Shown in pieces: positions 58,432 through 64,000 of a stretch of 64,000 nucleotides of DNA (the first letter of the stretch is position 1; each line of letters opens with the position of its first letter). Source of the DNA: Solimonas sp. (lineage in GTDB: Bacteria > Pseudomonadota > Gammaproteobacteria > Nevskiales > Nevskiaceae); NCBI GenBank assembly GCA_030149365.1, contig JASBRP010000031.1:1-64000 (forward strand). The letters are read 5' to 3'. The notes under the pieces were generated by a model, which saw only the letters and a program-made list of their open reading frames with translations, made no database searches and was not told the origin of the DNA. A program made the position numbers and the translations under genes.

Positions 58432-58738
58432 TCAGGGCGGTTCGTGGCAGGACAACAGGACTTCCGGCGGGGGCGCTGGCTCCGGCGCCAGGAGCCAGCG
58501 GAACAAGGCCGCGGCACAGAGGGCGCCGATCAGTTGTGCCAGGATGAAACCCGGCACGTCCGCAAGGCGAATGCCGGCGAAGCTGTCCGTGGCGGCACGC
58601 GCCAGCGTGACGGCGGGATTGGCGAAGGACGTGGATGCAGTGAACCAGTAAGCGGCGACGATGTAGGCCGCCACCGCAAAGGGCGCGGCGTCCGCACGGC
58701 GGCGCGAGCAGCCGGCGATGACGGCCACCAGCCCGAAC
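58432..58738 (-). pseudogene. 5'-truncated aquaporin (AqpS) gene
   Basis: The frame encodes only the C-terminal half of an AqpS-type channel: FGLVAVIAGCSRRRADAAPFAVAAYIVAAYWFTASTSFANPAVTLARAATDSFAGIR and onward. This aligns with residues about 133-230 of the copy at 54778-55473. Similarity stops abruptly at FGL, at about 58738, where the upstream sequence becomes unrelated and a stop appears. The first NPA box and three helices are missing, so no channel can form. It marks a deletion or recombination breakpoint. Confidence 0.88.
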
Positions 58739-58892
58739 TATGAAAGGGCCGCAGCGCCCCCGCCCACCCCTGCCCGCCCCGCTTGGCTGCATCCGCAGCC
58801 CCACTTGCCCTCGCGGGCATTTACGTGGCCCGCCGACTGCGTCGAGGCCGCATTCACCGCAACATCGTCATGGACCGGCCACCCGCAACTCC

Positions 58893-59810
58893 ATGAATCC
58901 TTCCAGCGCGCCCCGCATCCTGATCACCGGCAGTGCCAACGGCATTGGCCTGCAGGCCGCCCTGCAGCTGTCGCAGCGCGGCTGCCGCCTGATCCTGGCC
59001 GACCGCAACGTCGAGGCCGGCGAAGCCGCTGCCGCGCGCATCCGCCAGGCGGGAGGCCAGGCCGAATTCCGCCCGCTGGACCTCGGCAGCCTGGCGCACA
59101 TCCGCGCCTTCGCCCAGGAAGAGCTGTCGCGCGGCGAGCCTCTGGACGTGCTGGTCAACAACGCCGGCCTGCTGCCGCCGATGCACCGCAGCACCACCGC
59201 CGACGGCTTCGAGCTGGCCTTCGGCGTAGCCTTCCTGGGGCACTTCGCGCTGGCCGGCCTGCTGATGCCGGCGCTGCTGCGCAGCCCTGCGCCGCGCGTC
59301 GTCAGCGTCTCCAGCAACTCCCACCCCAGCGGCCGCATCGACTTCGCCAACCTGCAGCTCGAAAGCGGCTACCAGTCCTCGAAGGCCTACACCAACTCCA
59401 AGCTGGCCTGCCTGATGTTCGCGATGGAGCTGCAGCGCCGCGCGGATGCGGCGGGCCGCCGCCTGCTCAGCGTCGCCGCGCATCCGGGGATCTCCACCAC
59501 CTCCATCGCCGCCGGCTGGCGCAGCGAAGACCGCCGCAAGCTGATGGACCGTTTCGAGGTGCTGGGCTACAACCTGCTGATGCGCTACGTCGGCCAGGGT
59601 GCCGAGGACGGCGCGCGTCCGCTGGTGCTCGCCGCGCTCGATGACGGCATCCGCCCCGGCGGCTACTACGGACCCACCGGCTTCATGCAGGCCGGCGGCG
59701 AGCCGGGGCCGGTGAAGCCGGCGCGCAAGGCCCTGGACACCGCCACCGCCGCGCGCCTCTGGGAGCGCGCCCAGGCACTGACCGGCGTCCACTGGGAAGC
59801 ACTCGACTAA
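58893..59810 (+). CDS. Short-chain dehydrogenase/reductase (retinol-dehydrogenase-like)
   Basis: A 305-residue SDR. The cofactor loop is ILITGSANGIGLQAA, followed by the structural NNAGLL motif, the catalytic Ser in VVSVSSNSHP, and YTNSK (Tyr-x3-Lys). It resembles the WW-domain oxidoreductase/retinol dehydrogenase-like group acting on hydrophobic alcohols or ketones. The ATG at 58893 is used. It lies 3 bp before an MFS gene, and the two probably form an operon. The 154 bp upstream, next to the aqpS breakpoint, show no feature. Confidence 0.88.
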   Translation: MNPSSAPRILITGSANGIGLQAALQLSQRGCRLILADRNVEAGEAAAARIRQAGGQAEFRPLDLGSLAHIRAFAQEELSRGEPLDVLVNNAGLLPPMHRSTTADGFELAFGVAFLGHFALAGLLMPALLRSPAPRVVSVSSNSHPSGRIDFANLQLESGYQSSKAYTNSKLACLMFAMELQRRADAAGRRLLSVAAHPGISTTSIAAGWRSEDRRKLMDRFEVLGYNLLMRYVGQGAEDGARPLVLAALDDGIRPGGYYGPTGFMQAGGEPGPVKPARKALDTATAARLWERAQALTGVHWEALD

Positions 59811-59813
59811 GCC

Positions 59814-61016
59814 ATGTCCACCGTCATCGACCACCAGGAAATGCGCCAGCACTGGCGCGCACTGCTCGCCGCCACGCTGGGCATGAGTGCCGGCATCGGC
59901 ATCATCGGCTACGTCAACAGCGTGATCGCGCCCTACCTGCTGGCGGACTTCAGCTGGTCCCGCAGCCAGTTCGCGCTGGCCAGCACCGCCACCCTGCTGA
60001 CCATCCTCTGCATTCCCCTGGTCGGCCGCTGCACCGACCTGTTCGGCGTGCGTCGCGTCGCGGCCGTGGGCATCGTGGTGTTTCCCGCCAGCTTCCTGGT
60101 GCTGTCATCCATGCAGGGCGACATCCGCCTGTACTTCGCGATGCTGATCGTGCAGTCGCTGCTGTGCACCACCACCTCGGCCACGGTCTACAGCCGCCTG
60201 ATCGCTGAGAACTTCCGCGCCAACCGCGGCCTGGCACTCGGCCTGATCGCCGCCGGCCCCGCCGTGGTGGGCGCCATCGGCAGCCCCCTGCTGACTGGCT
60301 TCATCGACTGGGCTGGCTGGCGCGCGGGCTACTTCGCGATCTCGGCCTTCTGCGCGCTGCTGGGCCTGGCGGCGCTGCTGATGATCCCGGCACGCAACCC
60401 GGCCCTGGCCGCGCAGGCCCAGCAGGCACCGCGCCGCGCACGGACCGACTACGGCGTGATCTTCCGCTCGCGTGCCTTCTGGATCATCGTGACCGGCTCG
60501 CTGCTGTGCAGCCTGCCGCATGCCCTCTCCGCCTCGCAGCTCAAACTGATGCTGTCGGACCGCCAGTTGTCATCGACAGTAGCCGGCTTCATGGTGTCGG
60601 TGTTCGCGGTAGGCGTGATCGTGGCGCGCATCGTCTCCGGGCTGGCGCTGGACCGCTGGCCGGCCTACCGGGTCGCTGCCGTCGGCATGGGCCTGCCGCT
60701 GTTCGGCCTGCTGATCCTGGCCTCCAGCACCTCGAACCTGGCCCTGATCGGCTTCGCGGTATTGCTGCTGGGGATGTCCTTCGGCGTGGAGGGCGACGTC
60801 CTCACCTATCTCGCCGCGCGCTATTTCCCGCTGGAGATCTACAGCAGCGTGCTCGGCCTGCTGCTGGGCAGCGTGGGCGCGGCGATGGCGCTCGGCGCCG
60901 CCCTGCTCAGCATCACGCTGGCGCAGACCGAGACCTATCGTTTGTTCATGATCATCTCGGGCGCCGGCGTGGCCATCGGCTCGCTCAGCTTCCTGCGCCT
61001 GCGCTCGGTCGCCTGA
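59814..61016 (+). CDS. MFS transporter
   Basis: A 400-residue major facilitator with about 12 membrane helices. The first cytoplasmic loop is PLVGRCTDLFGVRRVAAVG, and the family-typical RGLALGLIAAGPAVVGAIGSPLLTGFIDWAGWRAGYF helix region follows. It looks like a monocarboxylate/oxalate-formate-like permease; the substrate is not defined. It follows the SDR gene by 3 bp, so uptake of the SDR substrate is possible. Confidence 0.88.
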   Translation: MSTVIDHQEMRQHWRALLAATLGMSAGIGIIGYVNSVIAPYLLADFSWSRSQFALASTATLLTILCIPLVGRCTDLFGVRRVAAVGIVVFPASFLVLSSMQGDIRLYFAMLIVQSLLCTTTSATVYSRLIAENFRANRGLALGLIAAGPAVVGAIGSPLLTGFIDWAGWRAGYFAISAFCALLGLAALLMIPARNPALAAQAQQAPRRARTDYGVIFRSRAFWIIVTGSLLCSLPHALSASQLKLMLSDRQLSSTVAGFMVSVFAVGVIVARIVSGLALDRWPAYRVAAVGMGLPLFGLLILASSTSNLALIGFAVLLLGMSFGVEGDVLTYLAARYFPLEIYSSVLGLLLGSVGAAMALGAALLSITLAQTETYRLFMIISGAGVAIGSLSFLRLRSVA

Positions 61017-61045
61017 TCGCCGCGCATCGGCGCGGCGTCGGGCTT

Positions 61046-61312
61046 TCAGGCCTCTTCGCGAAGCTGCTCGGTCACATGCTTCTCGACCGCCTTGGCGCGC
61101 TGCGTCACGCCGAACTTGGCGTAGACGTTTTTCAGGTGGAACTTGATCGTGTTGTGCGACAGGCCCAGTTGCGCCGCGACGCCGCGATCCGTCAGGCCGC
61201 TGGCGACGCAGTCCATCACCTGCCGCTCGCGCGAGGTGAGCCGCTCCGTCGGCATCGACGCCGGCCATGCCGCCCGCGCTCCCGCCGCTTCATGTCCTCT
61301 CATGGAATCCAC
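61046..61312 (-). CDS. Stand-alone LuxR-type HTH regulator
   Basis: An 88-residue protein that is almost only a GerE/LuxR DNA-binding domain (LTSRERQVMDCVASGLTDRGVAAQLGLSHNTIKFHLKNVYAKFGVTQRAKAVE). No receiver or ligand domain exists. It converges on the MFS gene. A 17-bp palindrome lies about 55 bp upstream of its start. The downstream target is unknown; the SDR/MFS pair and the flavoprotein to the right are candidates. Confidence 0.88.
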   Translation of the reverse strand: MDSMRGHEAAGARAAWPASMPTERLTSRERQVMDCVASGLTDRGVAAQLGLSHNTIKFHLKNVYAKFGVTQRAKAVEKHVTEQLREEA

Positions 61313-61366
61313 TCCAAGCCTGTTGCTGCCTGTGATCCCGCCCGAGCGGGTCTATGGACCTATAAT

Positions 61367-61383
61367 AAACAACGCTGTTGTTT
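61367..61383. promoter_or_regulatory. Palindrome upstream of the LuxR-type gene
   Basis: AAACAAC-GCT-GTTGTTT is a perfect 7-bp-arm dyad in a locally AT-rich stretch, a candidate operator. Confidence 0.45.
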
Positions 61384-61440
61384 TATATAAGGGGAACGCC
61401 CGCGAAACCGGGCTGCCATCCCTGCCGCAACCGCTAGGCT

Positions 61441-61474
61441 CCAAAAAGCAAAAGGGCCGCGAAAATCGCGGCCC
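61441..61474 (-). terminator. Rho-independent terminator of the small membrane protein gene
   Basis: On the minus strand the stem GGGCCGCGA / TCGCGGCCC with loop TTT is followed by TTTTGCTTTTT, 60 bp after the stop at 61537. Confidence 0.9.
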
Positions 61475-61536
61475 TCGGGCTGAAAACTTGCCTGAGCGGG
61501 AGCCCCAAGACTCCCACCCGGTACCGCCAGGCGCTG

Positions 61537-61734
61537 TTAGGCGGCCTTCTTGAGCGGCAGGGGCTCGGCCTGGTAGGCCGGCTTCGGTGCCACAATCTGG
61601 TGCACGGTCTTGGCGACCTTGCGGACCGGGCCGGAGGCCAGGCGGCGCTCGTCGAAGCTGGTGTCGACGAACTCCAGGGCGACCATCACCAGGAGGATCA
61701 GGACCACGCTTACTGCCACGATTGTTCCGAACAT
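61537..61734 (-). CDS. Small single-helix membrane protein
   Basis: A 65-residue protein: one membrane helix (about residues 3-22, GTIVAVSVVLILLVMVALEF), then a basic cytoplasmic or periplasmic tail with VRKVAKTVHQIVAP. The ATG at 61734 is used; GTG codons at 61743 and 61746 are alternatives, and no clear Shine-Dalgarno helps. It has its own terminator and lies between terminators, so it is a separate transcription unit. I do not recognise the family. Confidence 0.6.
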   Translation of the reverse strand: MFGTIVAVSVVLILLVMVALEFVDTSFDERRLASGPVRKVAKTVHQIVAPKPAYQAEPLPLKKAA

Positions 61735-61816
61735 TTGCTGCACCACTTTGATTCAGGGGTGCACCAAGATAGACCGGATGTTGCGTTGCAACAATTGACT
61801 AATTCTTAGCAATGCA

Positions 61817-61845
61817 ACAAAAAAAACTAAACGCTCCGCGTTTAG
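61817..61845 (-). terminator. Rho-independent terminator of the RNase T2-like gene
   Basis: On the minus strand the stem CTAAACGC / GCGTTTAG with loop GGA is followed by eight T's, 20 bp after the stop at 61865. Confidence 0.93.
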
Positions 61846-61864
61846 CCGGACGGGGTCTTCCGGC

Positions 61865-62536
61865 TCATTCGCCCCGGTCGGAGCGCAGGGCCGGGCGGAT
61901 GGCCCGCAGGCGCAGCGGCTCGGCACAGCCCTCCGTCAGGGCCTGCGGGCAAGCCTGGAAGCCGAACCCGGCATCCACGCAGAAGCTGGCGCTTTCCAGC
62001 CAGGCGCCACGGCACTGCAGCGTGATGGCATCCGCCCGCAGCCCCGGGTTGTCGCGCAGGAAGGCGTCCTTGAACTCCGCCTGCGAGAGCTGTAGCCCCT
62101 CGCGCGGCGTGCTGCGGAAGCGGTCCGGCACCGAGATGCGGCGCCCGGCCCGCTCCAGCTGCAGGACATACTCCCCCGCCGCCAGGCCGCTGCAGCCGCC
62201 CTGCTGCCGCCAGATCTTCTTGAGCCGGGCCTCGTTATGCACGACATCCAGCGCCCGCGGAAACAACTCGCGCGGCAGTGATTCGCGGTCGCAGGCCGGC
62301 CCCTCGCCCGCGAAGCCCGGCGCCAGGCCGGACAACACGAAATAATTCTCCTGCAGGCACTGCATCTCCTTGATGCCCAGGTTGCGCTTGCAGAACTCCG
62401 GCGACCACGAAAAGGAAATGGTCCAGCCGGTCACGGCGGCCGGCGCTGGGGCTATCGGCTGCGGGATCGGCTCCTGCGCCGAGGCCAGGCCCGCCACCAT
62501 CAAGACTGCCGCACCCACCCAGTTCCGGATCTTCAC
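61865..62536 (-). CDS. Exported RNase T2-family protein lacking catalytic histidines
   Basis: A 223-residue secreted protein starting at GTG 62536 with AGGAGCGAACGA upstream; the signal peptide ends GLASAQ. The RNase T2 pattern is visible: FSWSPEFCK, then FVLSGLAP (66-73) where active enzymes have FxxHGLWP, so the first catalytic His is Ser69. Next, KIWRQQGGC (107-115) stands where active enzymes have HEWxKHGTC, so the second-site His, Glu and His are replaced by Lys, Ile and Gln. Six or more Cys suggest conserved disulphides. It is probably an inactive relative, perhaps a binding protein or inhibitor. Confidence 0.75.
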   Translation of the reverse strand: MKIRNWVGAAVLMVAGLASAQEPIPQPIAPAPAAVTGWTISFSWSPEFCKRNLGIKEMQCLQENYFVLSGLAPGFAGEGPACDRESLPRELFPRALDVVHNEARLKKIWRQQGGCSGLAAGEYVLQLERAGRRISVPDRFRSTPREGLQLSQAEFKDAFLRDNPGLRADAITLQCRGAWLESASFCVDAGFGFQACPQALTEGCAEPLRLRAIRPALRSDRGE

Positions 62537-62597
62537 TCGTTCGCTCCTGCAGGAAGGGCAAGGATATCGCCCCTGGCTCCGACAAGCGCTCCGCTCT

Positions 62598-64000
62598 TCA
62601 GTTTCCGGGTACCGCCTGCTCGGTGGCATGCCGCGCCGCGACATAGCCCCACACGAAGGAAGGGCCGACACTGCCGCCCGCCCCGGGGTAGTAGCGGCCC
62701 ATCACCGAGGCCGTGGAAACGCCGGTGGCATACAGGCCCGGGATCACCGAGCCGTCCTCGCGCAGCACCCGCGCCTGCTCGTCGGTCACCACGCCGCCAT
62801 AGGTCCCCACGTCCCCGGGATACACCGGCACCGCGTGGAACGGTGGCCGGTCGATGCGGCCCAGCGCCGAGCAGGGCCGCTGCAGCTCGTCACCCAGCCA
62901 GCGGTCGTAGGCCCGCTCGCCGCGCTGGAAATCCTCGTCGCGGTTGCGGTCGACGAAGCCGTTGAAGCGCTCCACCGTCGCGCGCAGCGCCGCCGGCTCC
63001 ATCCCCAGCAGGCCGGCCAGTTCCTCGAGTGTGTCCGCCCGCTTCAGGTAGCCCTGCTCGTACCACGCCGCCGGCTTGCGGCTGCCGGGCATGGTGCCGG
63101 CGAGCATGTACTTGGCCAGGTACTGGCTGTCGAACACCGCCCAGCTCGGCACCGCCGGCGCGGTCCGGTTCCGCTCCAGCATGGCCTTGGCATAGGCCAT
63201 GTAGGAACCGCCCTCGTTCATGTAGCGCGAGCCGCCCTGGTCCACCAGGATGCAGTGCGGTGCCGCCGTCATCGACTGCGCCGTCGGCTTGATCTCGCTG
63301 TCCTCGGTGCCGGGCGGGATCGTGATCTGGTTGCCGACGCGCTCGTCCATCTGTGCCACCGCGGCACCGTGTCGCATCATTTCCTCGATCATCTCGCCGG
63401 TGTCGCAAGGCGCCGCCAGGCTCCATCGGACCGAGGTACCCGGCAGCCAGCGGTCGCGCATCGCCTGGTTGCGCGCGAAGCCACCGGCATTCACGAGCAC
63501 GCCGAGCCGCGCCCCCACCCGCCAGGGCTTGCCGTCCTTCACCGTGCGCACGCCGGTGACGGCGCCGCTCTCAACGATCAGCCCGCTCACCGGCGATTCG
63601 GTGCGGATATCCGTACCGGCGCGCAACGCCGCCTGAAGCATGCGCCCCTGCAGCGCCGCGCCGCCCGCCACCCAGCGCTTGCCCGTGAGCCGCGCCAGGA
63701 TCGCGCGGAACACCAGCTTCAGCAGCAGCCCCTTCACCCGCCAGGAGCGCTTCATCGCCGGCAGCTCCAGCATCTCCTCCAGCGAGGCCGGCAGCGGGAT
63801 CTGCACGAAACTGGGCCGCAGCTTCGGCGCCCAGTCGCCAAGTTCCTTGAGGTTGAACAGCTCTGCCACGACGGTACGGCCCGGCACCGAACCACCCGGC
63901 AACTCGTCGTAGTAGTCCGGCCACTCCTTCACGCGATTCAGCCGCACGCCCTGCCCCAGCAGGAATTCGATCATGCGTGGCGCCTCGCGCAGGTAGCGGG
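62598..64000 (-). CDS. KstD/fumarate-reductase-like FAD-dependent dehydrogenase, 5' end outside the window
   Basis: At least 467 residues of a flavoprotein of the 3-ketosteroid-1-dehydrogenase/succinate-dehydrogenase flavoprotein family; the frame continues past base 64000. Visible parts are YLREAPRMIEFLLGQGVRL, the substrate domain (GKRWVAGGAALQGRMLQAALRAGTDI), the FAD-related VLVNAGGFARN, and the C-terminal GTYGGVVTDEQARVLREDGSVIPGLYATGVSTASVMGRYYPGAGGSVGPSFVWGYVAARHA. It probably introduces a double bond in a steroid or related ring ketone. The N-terminal dinucleotide fold is not in the window. Confidence 0.88.
   Translation of the reverse strand, partial: RYLREAPRMIEFLLGQGVRLNRVKEWPDYYDELPGGSVPGRTVVAELFNLKELGDWAPKLRPSFVQIPLPASLEEMLELPAMKRSWRVKGLLLKLVFRAILARLTGKRWVAGGAALQGRMLQAALRAGTDIRTESPVSGLIVESGAVTGVRTVKDGKPWRVGARLGVLVNAGGFARNQAMRDRWLPGTSVRWSLAAPCDTGEMIEEMMRHGAAVAQMDERVGNQITIPPGTEDSEIKPTAQSMTAAPHCILVDQGGSRYMNEGGSYMAYAKAMLERNRTAPAVPSWAVFDSQYLAKYMLAGTMPGSRKPAAWYEQGYLKRADTLEELAGLLGMEPAALRATVERFNGFVDRNRDEDFQRGERAYDRWLGDELQRPCSALGRIDRPPFHAVPVYPGDVGTYGGVVTDEQARVLREDGSVIPGLYATGVSTASVMGRYYPGAGGSVGPSFVWGYVAARHATEQAVPGN

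Overview
The window is about 64 kb of high-G+C, gene-dense, Gram-negative chromosome. TonB-dependent outer-membrane receptors, FecI/FecR signalling, a PigA/HemO-type heme oxygenase, an RND efflux system, a CYP153-like P450 and an indolepyruvate ferredoxin oxidoreductase together suggest a gammaproteobacterium of the Nevskiales/Solimonas-Hydrocarboniphaga kind. That placement is inferred from gene content only. I found no rRNA, tRNA, CRISPR array or intact insertion sequence.

Left part (1-20 kb). After the 3' end of a branched-chain aminotransferase come two paralogous gene sets. Each has a TetR regulator divergent from an operon in which a TonB-dependent receptor is followed by a two-domain esterase (set A 1873-6838, set B 15143-20026). 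The N-terminal half of each esterase has lost its nucleophile. Set A continues into a GlcD-like FAD oxidase and set B into an HSL-type hydrolase. The set A regulator also heads a mannitol dehydrogenase-fructokinase operon. Between the sets lie a LolA-like protein, and an Lrp/AsnC regulator divergent from the fused indolepyruvate:ferredoxin oxidoreductase.

Iron/heme part (20-36 kb). One leftward strand carries FecI-FecR-STN receptor-PKD lipoprotein, a strong terminator, and then a fully overlapping TPR-heme oxygenase-ExbB-ExbD-TonB operon. Two Fur-box-like sites, a small unknown protein and a third receptor sit at its head. A hexameric tyrosine-coordinated heme protein is coupled to a glutamine amidotransferase and a YggS-type PLP protein.

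Middle (36-46 kb). Catalase, a MarR regulator with a four-cysteine tail, and a periplasmic protein with a calcium-loop-like motif are followed by a two-component system. That system is divergent from an OprM-MFP-RND efflux operon, with a CpxR-like box between them.

Right part (46-64 kb). A beta-helix protein and a lipoprotein with a damaged 3' end precede a stretch that looks less G+C-rich. It holds an MFS exporter, an AraC regulator divergent from a self-sufficient CYP153-like P450-reductase fusion, an arsR-arsC-aqpS-arsC-arsH arsenic operon without an efflux pump, and a TPM-domain protein. It ends with a further arsC and a 5'-truncated aqpS. Beyond it are an SDR/MFS pair, a stand-alone LuxR-type regulator, a small membrane protein, an RNase T2 homologue lacking its catalytic histidines, and a KstD-like flavoprotein running off the right edge.
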